From an uncultured Paenibacillaceae bacterium (lineage in GTDB: Bacteria > Bacillota > Bacilli > Paenibacillales > DA-C8): a stretch of 55,537 nt of DNA. A program made the position numbers and the translations under genes. Below the pieces are notes generated by a model. It was not told the DNA's origin, did not search any database, and saw nothing but the letters and a program-made list of their open reading frames with translations. The stretch is taken from contig CALGAO010000051.1 in the NCBI GenBank assembly GCA_937957685.1, forward strand, positions 1 to 55,537, in the 5' to 3' direction. This document shows, piece after piece, positions 43,177 through 51,835 of this stretch; position 1 is the stretch's first letter; every line of letters starts with the position of its first letter.

Positions 43177-43641
43177 ATGGTGGATCCTGTGACGAGTGAC
43201 AAGACTGAACGTTACTATCTGGTTCGCAGTGATATACTTCCAGATGCGCTGCTGAAGACATTGGAGGCCAAGCGTCTGCTCGCCAGCGGTGAGATCAAGA
43301 CGGTGAACGAGGCGGTGGAGCATGTGGGCTTGAGCCGCAGCGCCTTCTACAAATACAAGGATGGCATCCATGACCTGACACGCCTGGAACGCGATCGCAT
43401 CGTCATCATCTCGCTGGATCTGCAGCATCGGGCCGGCGTGCTGTCCAAGGTTCTGGCGATCATCGCCGGACATGAGGGCAATGTGCTGGCGATCAACCAG
43501 ACGATCCCGCTGCAGGGCATCGCGAACGTGGTCATCACGCTCGAGACATCGGCGATGCAGGATCATCTGCTCGGCGAGCTGATGGAGGTCCTGAGAAGAA
43601 CAGAAGGTGTGACGCGCACCGGCATCATCGGAAGAGGTTAA
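43177..43641 (+). CDS. pheB: ACT-domain protein PheB
   Basis: A 154-residue protein with a helix-turn-helix-like N-terminal part (VNEAVEHVGLSRSAFYKYKDGI, residues about 45-66) and a C-terminal ACT domain (residues about 75-150, RAGVLSKVLAIIAGHEGNVL). ACT domains bind amino acids. PheB occurs next to pheA or hom across Bacilli, and its role is thought to be regulation of the aromatic or threonine branch, with no settled activity. It begins the operon after its own promoter. The combination of DNA-binding-like and ligand-binding parts suggests a small amino-acid-responsive regulator; this is inference. Confidence 0.9.
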   Translation: MVDPVTSDKTERYYLVRSDILPDALLKTLEAKRLLASGEIKTVNEAVEHVGLSRSAFYKYKDGIHDLTRLERDRIVIISLDLQHRAGVLSKVLAIIAGHEGNVLAINQTIPLQGIANVVITLETSAMQDHLLGELMEVLRRTEGVTRTGIIGRG

Positions 43642-43663
43642 GAATATCAGGGAGGAAACCATT

Positions 43664-44953
43664 ATGAAACCAGTGAATATCGGCATGCTCGGACTTGGCA
43701 CGGTAGGATCGGGCGTCGTGCGCATCGTCGAAGGCCACCAGGAGGATCTGGTGCGGCAGATCGGCGCTCCGGTCAAGATCAGCAAGATCGCCGTCAGGAA
43801 CCTGAACAAGGCGAGGAGAGTGACCGTGGATCCGTCGATGCTGACGGATGACCCCTGGGAAGTGATCAACGATCCGGACATCGATGTGGTCGTCGAGGTG
43901 ATGGGCGGGGTCGAGCAGACGCTGGAGTATATGCTCGCGGCGCTGGAGCGAGGCAAGCACATCGTCACGGCGAACAAGGATCTGATCGCGCAGCATGGGC
44001 CTAAGATCCTGGCCAAGGCGGCGGAGAAGCGCTGCGACGTCATGTATGAGGCGAGCGTCGCCGGCGGCATCCCGATCCTGCGCACGCTGGTGGAGGGCTT
44101 CTCCAGCGATCGCATCACGAAGATCATGGGCATCGTCAACGGGACGACGAACTACATCCTGACGAAGATGACGCAGGAAGGCGCATCCTATGAGACGGTG
44201 CTGGCGGAAGCGCAGCGGCTCGGCTACGCGGAGGCGGATCCGACCTCCGACGTGGAGGGCTATGATGCGGCGTACAAGATGATCATCCTCGGTTCGCTCG
44301 GCTTCCACGTTCATCTGTCGATGAGCGATCTGGATGTGAAGGGGATCACCGGCGTGTCCAGCGAGGACATCGACTGCGCGAAGCGCATCGGCCATACGAT
44401 CAAGCTGCTCGGCATCGCCGAGCGCCAGGATGACATGATCAGCATCAGCGTGCAGCCGACGCTGATTAAGGATACGCATCCGCTCGCGTCGGTCAACGGC
44501 GTGTTTAACGCGGTGTACGTATACGGGCAGGCGGTCGGGGAGACGATGTTCTACGGACCCGGCGCGGGCGATATGCCGACCGCGACCTCGGTTGTCGCCG
44601 ACCTGGTTGCCGTCTCGCGCAACCTGATGCTCGGCATCAACGGCAATCGCAACAGCCTGATCATGAACGAGAAGAAGCTGAAGAGCGATGATCAGATCAT
44701 CAGCAAATATTTCATGCGCCTGCAGGTGGCGGATCGGGCCGGGGTGCTCGCCCAGATCACGCAGATCTTCGCGGAGCAGGAGATCAGCCTCGAATCGGTC
44801 ATTCAGACGCCGAACAGCTTAAGTCACGGGGAGACCGAGATCATCATCATCACGCACGACGCCAGCAAGTCCGGCATGAACCGCGTGCTCGAACGCTTCG
44901 CCGGGATCGATGCGGTGAAGGCCGTGCGCAGCGTGTATCGGGTGGAAGAATAG
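43664..44953 (+). CDS. hom: Homoserine dehydrogenase
   Basis: A 429-residue homoserine dehydrogenase. IGMLGLGTVGSGVVRIVEGH is the NAD(P)-binding Rossmann loop, ASVAGGIPILRTLVEG and MGIVNGTTNYILTKM are catalytic-domain signatures, and EGYDAAYKM carries the active-site Asp and Lys region. A C-terminal ACT domain (residues about 350-425) allows feedback control by threonine. It reduces aspartate semialdehyde to homoserine. ATG 43664 follows GGGAGG. It is separated from thrC by 125 bases with no clear gene. Confidence 0.97.
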   Translation: MKPVNIGMLGLGTVGSGVVRIVEGHQEDLVRQIGAPVKISKIAVRNLNKARRVTVDPSMLTDDPWEVINDPDIDVVVEVMGGVEQTLEYMLAALERGKHIVTANKDLIAQHGPKILAKAAEKRCDVMYEASVAGGIPILRTLVEGFSSDRITKIMGIVNGTTNYILTKMTQEGASYETVLAEAQRLGYAEADPTSDVEGYDAAYKMIILGSLGFHVHLSMSDLDVKGITGVSSEDIDCAKRIGHTIKLLGIAERQDDMISISVQPTLIKDTHPLASVNGVFNAVYVYGQAVGETMFYGPGAGDMPTATSVVADLVAVSRNLMLGINGNRNSLIMNEKKLKSDDQIISKYFMRLQVADRAGVLAQITQIFAEQEISLESVIQTPNSLSHGETEIIIITHDASKSGMNRVLERFAGIDAVKAVRSVYRVEE

Positions 44954-45078
44954 TCGCGACGCTGATGCCGGGGCTCGCAGGGCGCAGGCGCTTGCCGGCC
45001 GTGCAGCGCTCCGGACATTCGGATGCAGATCGGATAGCCATGATATATAAATAGATGTGACAAAGGAGCAGCTGTAGG

Positions 45079-46146
45079 ATGAGATATCCAGGACTTTTGC
45101 AAACGTATCGGGAATACCTGCCAATCACAGACAAGACGCCGCTGATCACGCTGAATGAGGGCAACACGCCGCTCATCCGCGCGGAGAAGCTGTCGAAGGA
45201 ACTGAACCTGAACATTTACTTCAAGTATGAGGGCTTGAATCCGACGGGCTCGTTCAAGGACAGAGGGATGGTCATGGCCGTCGCGAAGGCGATGGAGGAA
45301 GGAAGCACGACGATCATGTGCGCCTCCACCGGCAACACATCCGCGGCAGCAGCCGCATACGCGGCCCGCGCCGGCCTGAACTGCATCGTGCTGATCCCGA
45401 ACAACAACATCGCCCTCGGCAAGCTGGCCCAGGCGATCATCTACGGCGCGAAGGTCATCGCCATCGAGGGCAATTTCGACCGCGCGCTGGAGATCGTGCG
45501 CGAGATTACGGCGAAGCATCCGATCACGTTGGTGAATTCGGTGAATCCGTACCGCATCGAGGGACAGAAGACCGCCGCCTTCGAGGTGTGCGATCAGCTC
45601 GGCCAGGCGCCGGACTATCTGGCGATCCCCGTCGGAAACGCCGGCAACATCACGGCGTATTGGAAAGGCTTCAAGGAATATCATGCGCTTGGCAAGTCCG
45701 GCAAGCTGCCGAAGATGATCGGCTTCGAGGCGGAAGGCGCGATGGCGATCGTCAAGGGCGAGCCGATCCTGAATCCGGAGACGGTGGCGACCGCCATCCG
45801 CATCGGCAATCCGGCTTCGTGGCAGGGCGCGGTCCATGCGGCCAAGGAATCGCAGGGACAGATCAACTATGTGACGGATGAGCAGATCCTCGACGCGTAT
45901 CGGCAGATCGCGGCCAAGGAAGGCGTGTTCGCCGAGCCGGCGTCGGCAGCATCGATCGCCGGAGTGATGAAGCTGCATCGCGAGGGCTATTTCCAGGGCG
46001 GCGAGACGGTGGTATGCGTGCTCACAGGCAACGGTCTGAAGGATCCGAACAACGCGATCAAGGTGGTCGATGGGGATCCGGTTGTGGTGCCGGATACGGA
46101 AGAAGCTGTCATGGAGGCCATCCGCAAGTTAGAAGGTGGCAGGTAA
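45079..46146 (+). CDS. thrC: Threonine synthase
   Basis: A 355-residue PLP enzyme of the short threonine synthase type. NPTGSFKDRGM near residue 56 contains the PLP-binding Lys. ASTGNTSAAAAAYAARAG and VGNAGNITAYWKGF are phosphate-binding loops. It converts O-phosphohomoserine to threonine, the last step fed by hom and thrB. The ATG follows AAAGGAGCAG. It abuts thrB with no intergenic bases. All motifs are present. Confidence 0.97.
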   Translation: MRYPGLLQTYREYLPITDKTPLITLNEGNTPLIRAEKLSKELNLNIYFKYEGLNPTGSFKDRGMVMAVAKAMEEGSTTIMCASTGNTSAAAAAYAARAGLNCIVLIPNNNIALGKLAQAIIYGAKVIAIEGNFDRALEIVREITAKHPITLVNSVNPYRIEGQKTAAFEVCDQLGQAPDYLAIPVGNAGNITAYWKGFKEYHALGKSGKLPKMIGFEAEGAMAIVKGEPILNPETVATAIRIGNPASWQGAVHAAKESQGQINYVTDEQILDAYRQIAAKEGVFAEPASAASIAGVMKLHREGYFQGGETVVCVLTGNGLKDPNNAIKVVDGDPVVVPDTEEAVMEAIRKLEGGR

Positions 46147-47112
46147 ATGAACAGCAAGGTTTGCGTCAGAGTGCCGGCAAGCACGGCCAACCTGGGCCCG
46201 GGCTTCGACTGCCTGGGCATGGCGCTGAATCTGTACGCCTGGCTGGAGATGGAATACGCGGACCGCACGACGATACGCCTGATCGGCGACAATGTGCAGG
46301 GACTGCCTGAGGACAAGTCGAACCTGATCTACCAGGTCGCGCAGCAGGTGTTCGCCCGCGCGGGGTTGCCCGAGCGCGAGCTCAGCATCTCGATGTACAG
46401 CGACATCCCGCTGACCCGCGGCCTGGGCAGCAGCGCATCGGCGATCGTCGCCGCGCTGGCCGCTGCGAACGCGCTGATCGGCCACAGGCTGTCGAATGAC
46501 GAGCTGTTCCAGATCGCCACGCAGATCGAGAACCACCCGGACAATGTGGGCGCCTCGCTGTTCGGCGGCATCGTCGCCGCGATGTGGGACGGGAAACGGG
46601 CGTCCCATGTGCGGCTCGAGCCTCCTGAGCATCTCGAGGTGCTCGTCGTCATACCGGAGTACGAGCTGTCGACGAAGCATGCGCGTGCCGTGTTGCCGGG
46701 GGAAGTTTCGCTGCAGGACGCGGTCTATAATCTCAGCCACTCTTCGGTGCTTGTAGCGGCACTCGCCACAGGCCGCCTCGACCTCATCCGCGAGGCGATG
46801 CGCGATCGCCTGCATCAGCCCTATCGGGCTTCGCTTGTGCCGGGCATGACGCATATCCTGGAGCATGCGACGGAGCATGGCGCGCTCGGCGTGGCGCTCA
46901 GCGGCGCCGGACCGACGCTGCTGGCGCTGGTGGATGCGCGGAGCGGACGGAATGACGATCTTGAGGCATTCATGATCGACACTTTGCGAGCTTCCGGTAT
47001 CCCCGCCAGGACGATGTGGCTCAAGCCTGAAGGCCGAGGCGTGGCAATATTGACACCCGATGACAAAAGTTGTACATTTATCGAGAAGCTCAAAGGAGAA
47101 CTGCAGGCATGA
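46147..47112 (+). CDS. thrB: Homoserine kinase
   Basis: A 321-residue GHMP kinase. VRVPASTANLGPGFDCLGMAL at the N-terminus and PLTRGLGSSASAIVAAL near residue 90 are the substrate and ATP loops, and GVALSGAGPTLLAL near residue 250 is the third GHMP motif. It phosphorylates homoserine for ThrC. It begins directly after the thrC stop and overlaps pheA by four bases. Length is typical. Confidence 0.97.
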   Translation: MNSKVCVRVPASTANLGPGFDCLGMALNLYAWLEMEYADRTTIRLIGDNVQGLPEDKSNLIYQVAQQVFARAGLPERELSISMYSDIPLTRGLGSSASAIVAALAAANALIGHRLSNDELFQIATQIENHPDNVGASLFGGIVAAMWDGKRASHVRLEPPEHLEVLVVIPEYELSTKHARAVLPGEVSLQDAVYNLSHSSVLVAALATGRLDLIREAMRDRLHQPYRASLVPGMTHILEHATEHGALGVALSGAGPTLLALVDARSGRNDDLEAFMIDTLRASGIPARTMWLKPEGRGVAILTPDDKSCTFIEKLKGELQA

Positions 47113-47987
47113 TACGCGTGGCGATATTGGGACCGGAAGGTACGGTGTCGGAGGAGTCGGCACAATATTTCCTGTCCGGACTGGATGTGGAATTGATCCC
47201 GTATCGGGTCATCTCGGATGTGTTCTCGGCCACCGTTGAAGGGCGGACCGATTACAGCGTGATCCCGATCGAGAATACGATAGAAGGCTCCGTGAACCTG
47301 CATATGGATTGGCTGATACACGAGGTGGATCTGCCGATCCAGGCGGAGTGGGTATACCCGCCGCGGCAGAATCTGATCGGCTATGCCGTGAGGAAGCCGG
47401 ACGGGGAACCGGATCTGTCTGCGATCCGCAAGGTGATGAGCCATCATGTGGCGATCGCCCAGTGCAGTCAGTATCTGAAGACGAAGCTCCCGCATGTGGA
47501 GCTGGAGAGCGTCAGCAGTACCGCCGAGGGAGTGCGGCTCGTGAAGAGCCTCGGCAAGTCGGGATTCGCCGCCATCGGGACCGAGCTGGCGGCGCGCAGA
47601 TACGGGCTGGATGTGCTCGCGAAGGATATCCAGGATCATGCCAACAACTTCACCAGATTCCTCCTGATCGGGCGGGAGAAGATCGAGGTCAGGCCGACCA
47701 CGAGCTACAAGACGAGCTTCCAGATCACGCTGCCGGAGGATTATCCGGGAGCGCTGCATCAGGTGCTGTCGGCATTCGCCTGGCGCCGCATCAACCTGAC
47801 GCGGATCGAATCGCGTCCGACGCGGAAGAAGCTGGGAAGCTACTATTTCCTGATCGACATAGAAGGTTCACTGGATTCGGTACTGATCCCTGCGGCGGTC
47901 GCGGAGATTGAGGCGATCGGCTGTCAGGTTCGTATATTGGGCTCATACCCAAGCTACTCTTATGAAACATTCCATTCGGAGGTGTAG
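47109..47987 (+). CDS. pheA: Prephenate dehydratase
   Basis: A 292-residue monofunctional prephenate dehydratase. VAILGPEGTVSEESAQYFL begins the PDT domain, YSVIPIENTIEGSVN is the catalytic-loop signature, and a C-terminal ACT domain (residues about 200-285) with LTRIESRPTRKKLGSYYFLID binds phenylalanine for feedback control. It makes phenylpyruvate. ATG 47109 overlaps the thrB stop; a frame from 47070 lies inside thrB. This pairing with pheB matches the conserved Bacilli order. Confidence 0.97.
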   Translation: MIRVAILGPEGTVSEESAQYFLSGLDVELIPYRVISDVFSATVEGRTDYSVIPIENTIEGSVNLHMDWLIHEVDLPIQAEWVYPPRQNLIGYAVRKPDGEPDLSAIRKVMSHHVAIAQCSQYLKTKLPHVELESVSSTAEGVRLVKSLGKSGFAAIGTELAARRYGLDVLAKDIQDHANNFTRFLLIGREKIEVRPTTSYKTSFQITLPEDYPGALHQVLSAFAWRRINLTRIESRPTRKKLGSYYFLIDIEGSLDSVLIPAAVAEIEAIGCQVRILGSYPSYSYETFHSEV

Positions 47988-47993
47988 GTATCG

Positions 47994-48878
47994 ATGTCGC
48001 AGCAATGGATCTATCTGAACGGCGAATTTGTTACCAAGGAGAATGCGGTGGTCTCCGTCTATGACCACGGGTTCCTGTACGGTGACGGCATATTCGAGGG
48101 CATCCGCATTTACAACGGCAACATCTTCAAGTGCAAGGAGCATCTGGACAGGCTCTATGATTCCGCGAAATCGATCACGCTGGAGATCCCCCTCACTTAT
48201 GAGGAGATGCAGGAGGCGCTGGTGGAGACGATCCGCAGGAACGGTCTGCGCGACGGCTATATCCGTCTCGTCGTATCCCGCGGTCCTGGCAATCTCGGCC
48301 TCGATCCGAGACGCTGCCCGAAGGCGAACGTCGTCATCATCGTCGAACAGCTCGCCCTGTACCCGGAGGAAGCGTACAAGAACGGCCTGACGATCGTCAG
48401 CGTGTCGACGCGCCGCAACCTGCCGGATGCGCTGAATCCGAGGGTGAAGTCTCTCAACTACCTGAACAATATCCTGGCGAAGATTCAGTCCAACCTGGTC
48501 GGCGCTGGCGAAGCGCTCATGCTGAACAGCCAGGGCTATGTGGTCGAATGCACAGGAGACAACATCTTCATCATCAAGAATGGCATCATCTACACACCTC
48601 CGACTTATCTCGGCGCGCTCGAGGGCATCACGCGCAACGCGATCATCGACATCGCCCGCCGCGAGGGCTATACGGTGAAGGAAGAGCCGTTCTCGCTGCA
48701 TGAGGTGTACATCGCCGACGAGGTGTTCCTGACGGGCACCGCTGCCGAATGCATCGCGGTTCGCGAAGTCGACTCGCGCGTCATCGGCGAAGGCAAGGCC
48801 GGCCCGATCACCACGCACCTGCTCGAGGAATTCCGCAAGGTCGTCGACAAGGATGGCGTGAAGGTGAACTATTCGTGA
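47994..48878 (+). CDS. ilvE: Branched-chain amino acid aminotransferase
   Basis: A 294-residue fold-type IV PLP aminotransferase. YDHGFLYGDGIFEGIRIYNG near residue 24, the PLP Lys in PRVKSLNYLNNILAK near residue 150, and ECTGDNIFIIKNG are IlvE signatures. It transfers amino groups to branched-chain keto acids and may also serve phenylpyruvate made by PheA. It begins six bases after pheA. Its stop codon lies at the edge of a 28-bp repeat that forms a long hairpin, which probably ends the operon. D-amino-acid transaminase is a less likely alternative of the same fold. Confidence 0.92.
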   Translation: MSQQWIYLNGEFVTKENAVVSVYDHGFLYGDGIFEGIRIYNGNIFKCKEHLDRLYDSAKSITLEIPLTYEEMQEALVETIRRNGLRDGYIRLVVSRGPGNLGLDPRRCPKANVVIIVEQLALYPEEAYKNGLTIVSVSTRRNLPDALNPRVKSLNYLNNILAKIQSNLVGAGEALMLNSQGYVVECTGDNIFIIKNGIIYTPPTYLGALEGITRNAIIDIARREGYTVKEEPFSLHEVYIADEVFLTGTAAECIAVREVDSRVIGEGKAGPITTHLLEEFRKVVDKDGVKVNYS

Positions 48879-48924
48879 CAGAGGGACGGGGGTTTTGTCA
48901 CACGTTGTGTGACAAAACCCCCGT
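48875..48924 (+). repeat. REP-like palindromic repeat after ilvE, likely terminator
   Basis: The first 28 bases (48875-48902), beginning GTGACAGAGGGACGGG and ending TGTCACA, recur exactly at 54465-54492. Here ACGGGGGTTTTGTCACAC (48886-48903) is followed by GTT and its perfect 18-bp complement (48907-48924), then TTTTC. The hairpin probably terminates the ilvE transcript. Its first bases overlap the ilvE stop codon. The form resembles repeats dispersed in Bacillota genomes; no transposase gene is present here. Confidence 0.85.
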
Positions 48925-49348
48925 TTTCAATGATTGCTCTCTCCGGTTGGAGGGGGCGTTTTTGTTCTGGGCGTGTAGACTGTGTTTGAAACGGCCAATT
49001 CCTCTGGTTGTCCAAGCAACGGCCATCAGCGACGCGATTCGAGCGTATCCGAACGACTTCGCTTTCTAACGGAAAAGATGACCTGATCTGCAGCACATTC
49101 ACACATGTCGTCAGAAAAATTCGCCAATCGCAGCTCTGATGTCCGTGAGAATATCATCAGGCTCAAGAGCCTGATCATGTCAACCATGTCCGTAAGACGG
49201 ACCGAACTGCGGACCAGCGCGTGAATCGGATGGATCCAACTGATTGCTGCTTTCTGCCCGTAATGTAAATCCAATCAAATTAATATATCTATGAATCAAA
49301 CCATACATATATAATAGATGGTAGACTGGCAGAGAAAAGGTGGGTCGA
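48925..49348 (+). other. 424-base region before the AraC-type regulator
   Basis: No gene is supported; a short frame across it lacks a ribosome-binding site. A TATAAT hexamer at 49310-49315 in an AT-rich segment, about 35 bases before the regulator's start, is a good -10 box, but the -35 box is weak. No second CRE or inverted repeat of note was seen. Confidence 0.5.
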
Positions 49349-51637
49349 ATGAAAAATACGCGCGTCAATCTGTTGTCCAAATTCTTGATCTCTTATCTCC
49401 TGGTGCTATTCTTTCCGATTGTGATCTTCCTCGGATACTACTATTCGTACTCCACGAAACTGGTCGAAGAGAAGGAAATGGACTGGAATGACCATATCAT
49501 CGGCCAATTCATGAATTCGATGGACATCTTCACCAGCTATGTCTATGACCTGCCGGCGGAATTGATCGCCAACCGCGAGATCAAGTTGTACATGACTGAC
49601 GAGAGCGATTACCAACGCATCATCGTGGCCAATGAAATGCGCAAATACAATGCGACGGACGCGTTCATCTACAACACCATGCTGTATGTGAAGAGCGTCG
49701 GCTATTTCTTCGCGAAGACGGGAAGCGTGTATCATATCGAGGATTTCAGGAAGAAAGGCGTCGGCTATGTGGGATACGTATACGAGGACTGGCCGGTGGA
49801 AGCGATGGTGGCCGAACTGAATGCTCTGACGGAACCGAGGGTACGTCCAGTCGAGGATGTCATCGTGCCGGGCAACAATCGTCTGCGCATGTTAACCTTC
49901 GCGCTGCCTCTGCCGCTGGGTGGAGAGAACAGCCCGGGGGCGTTGCTCATCATGGTCGAGGAGCAAACCATCGCCAGGCTCATCCGTTCGGTGTCCGAAG
50001 CCTATACGGGGCATTTCTACATCTATGATCAAAACGGGCAACTGCTGTTTGCATCCGAACATGAGGCCTACCGCGCTCCGACCTTATCCAGCCAGGCTGC
50101 ACAGAGGCATCTGGCGAACGATTCGCATGGCTCAAAGATCGTAGAGACGGATGGCGAGAGAATGATCCTCTCACAGATCGTCTCGGACAAGAACGGCTGG
50201 CGGTATGTCAGCGTCATCCCGCTGGAGGATACTCTGCATGATATACGCACCTTGCAACGCAATACGCTTTTGTTGCTCATCAGCGTCCTGATCATCGAGC
50301 TGGTTATCATCTACATCTCGATCCGCAACAACGTTCATCCGATCAAGCGGCTTGTCCAGAACGCACTGGATGTATTTGATATAAACAAACCTGACAAGAT
50401 GAATGAGATCGAAACGATCCGTTACGCGCTGGACCATCTGTCTGCCGCCAACAGCACGCTGGATGAACGGGTGAAGCGGTCGATGCCTGTCGTGCGTGAC
50501 AACCTTCTCTATCAGATGGTCAGCGGACATTATGCGGACTGGAAGCTGTTCACCCAGGAAGCAGCCGCGTACGGGATTCAATTCACTTATCCTCTCGCCT
50601 CCGTCGCGGTCATCCACTGCCGCACCGGTGACGCGGATTTGAGCAGCATAACAGAATGGTTGAGAGAACAGGAACATAAGCTGCCTCGACAGATGAACGG
50701 TTATTTCTTCAAGAGCGTGTATCTGCATGAATTGCTGTTTGTGTGTTCCCATACGGATGACGTGCAGCCTGAGATGATCCTGAGGAATATCCGTTCGATG
50801 CTGGCCGAGCAACTGAACGTGCAGTCGATGATCGGCATCGGCAGTCCGCAACCGGCGCATGCGCCAGAAGCTTATCATCATTCGTATCTGCAAGCGCTGC
50901 GCGCTGCTGAACATCTGCGGATGCACAGCGAGCCGGGAATCCTGAAGTTCGACGAGATGTCCGCAACCAGGATGAGTTCTTTCAGCTATAACGGCGATCT
51001 TCTGCAATCGCTGGAGCTGGCTATCCTGAAATCGGAAGCCGAAGCGATCCGTGCGATTGTGAAGCGCATCCTCGAATCGATGGCCGGAGGAGGACTTGCG
51101 CCGCATGCTGTGAAGGCGATCTATCTGAACACGATCGGCGTCATCATCGCCGGTCTGCAGCGTTTTCAGTCCGATGACCAGAACCTGCTTGCGCTTGCGA
51201 CGGCAGCCATTGATAACCGGTATTCACTGGAGCAGATGATGACGATTCTGGAAGACAGCTGCAACAAGCTGTGCGAGCTCATCCAGAGAACGATCCCCGA
51301 AGTCAGGGCGGCCAGCGCAGAGAGCATCATCGCCTACATCGAGGAGAAGGGAACCAATCCAGACTTTTCGTTGCAAATGATCGCCGATCACTTCGGCATG
51401 ACGATGTCGAACTTCAGCTACCACTTCAAGAAAACGTTTGGCCAGAACTTTAAGGAGTATGTGGACAAGTACCGTATGCAGAGAGCGATCCAATTGCTCA
51501 GAACGACGGACGACCCGCTCGAGACGGTGGCGAGGGAGAGCGGTTACACGAATACCTCGAGCTTCATCCGCACCTTCAAGAAAATGGTCGGCACAACACC
51601 CGGTCAGTTTCGCGAAGCGAATCGCGGATCGGATTGA
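49349..51637 (+). CDS. Membrane-bound AraC-family transcriptional regulator
   Basis: A 762-residue one-component regulator. A membrane helix lies near the N-terminus (FLISYLLVLFFPIVIFLGYYY) and a second near residue 295 (TLLLLISVLIIELVIIYISI), with an extracellular sensing domain of about 250 residues between. The cytoplasmic part ends in a two-unit AraC HTH (residues about 660-760: FSLQMIADHFGMTMSNFSYHFKK; DPLETVARESGYTNTSSFIRTFKK). There is no receiver or kinase domain, so sensing and DNA binding are joined in one chain. Such proteins sit beside LplA/LplB/LplC-type importers, as here. ATG 49349 follows AAAGGTGG. It likely controls the downstream transporter. Confidence 0.92.
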   Translation: MKNTRVNLLSKFLISYLLVLFFPIVIFLGYYYSYSTKLVEEKEMDWNDHIIGQFMNSMDIFTSYVYDLPAELIANREIKLYMTDESDYQRIIVANEMRKYNATDAFIYNTMLYVKSVGYFFAKTGSVYHIEDFRKKGVGYVGYVYEDWPVEAMVAELNALTEPRVRPVEDVIVPGNNRLRMLTFALPLPLGGENSPGALLIMVEEQTIARLIRSVSEAYTGHFYIYDQNGQLLFASEHEAYRAPTLSSQAAQRHLANDSHGSKIVETDGERMILSQIVSDKNGWRYVSVIPLEDTLHDIRTLQRNTLLLLISVLIIELVIIYISIRNNVHPIKRLVQNALDVFDINKPDKMNEIETIRYALDHLSAANSTLDERVKRSMPVVRDNLLYQMVSGHYADWKLFTQEAAAYGIQFTYPLASVAVIHCRTGDADLSSITEWLREQEHKLPRQMNGYFFKSVYLHELLFVCSHTDDVQPEMILRNIRSMLAEQLNVQSMIGIGSPQPAHAPEAYHHSYLQALRAAEHLRMHSEPGILKFDEMSATRMSSFSYNGDLLQSLELAILKSEAEAIRAIVKRILESMAGGGLAPHAVKAIYLNTIGVIIAGLQRFQSDDQNLLALATAAIDNRYSLEQMMTILEDSCNKLCELIQRTIPEVRAASAESIIAYIEEKGTNPDFSLQMIADHFGMTMSNFSYHFKKTFGQNFKEYVDKYRMQRAIQLLRTTDDPLETVARESGYTNTSSFIRTFKKMVGTTPGQFREANRGSD

Positions 51638-51700
51638 CGATTTTTGAACGTTTGCAATATTTCAAAGCTCCATCCCGCAGCCAAACAGGAACCCGCGAAA

Positions 51701-51714
51701 TTTAAGCGCTTTCA
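51701..51714 (+). promoter_or_regulatory. CRE (CcpA site) before the second binding-protein gene
   Basis: TTTAAGCGCTTTCA differs from the consensus TGTAAGCGCTTTCA by one base. It lies between the regulator gene and the lipoprotein gene, 122 bases before the latter's start, and implies repression by glucose through CcpA. Confidence 0.75.
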
Positions 51715-51835
51715 AAAAATGCTCATCACTCAAAAACTGTCCATTTACTCGCCTTCACCTCGCCTGTTAGATTGGGGTTGGAAGCCTCCCGGGACTTCAG
51801 CTTCCGACATAATACCATTAATTGGGGGTAATCGG

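Noticed and set aside
44954..45078. Possible promoter or regulator between hom and thrC
   Set aside because: A TATATAAAT stretch is present, but no -35 box or hairpin could be defined.
51644..51835. In-frame extension of the second binding protein
   Set aside because: It would place the lipoprotein signal peptide internally and crosses the CRE; ATG 51836 has a good ribosome-binding site.
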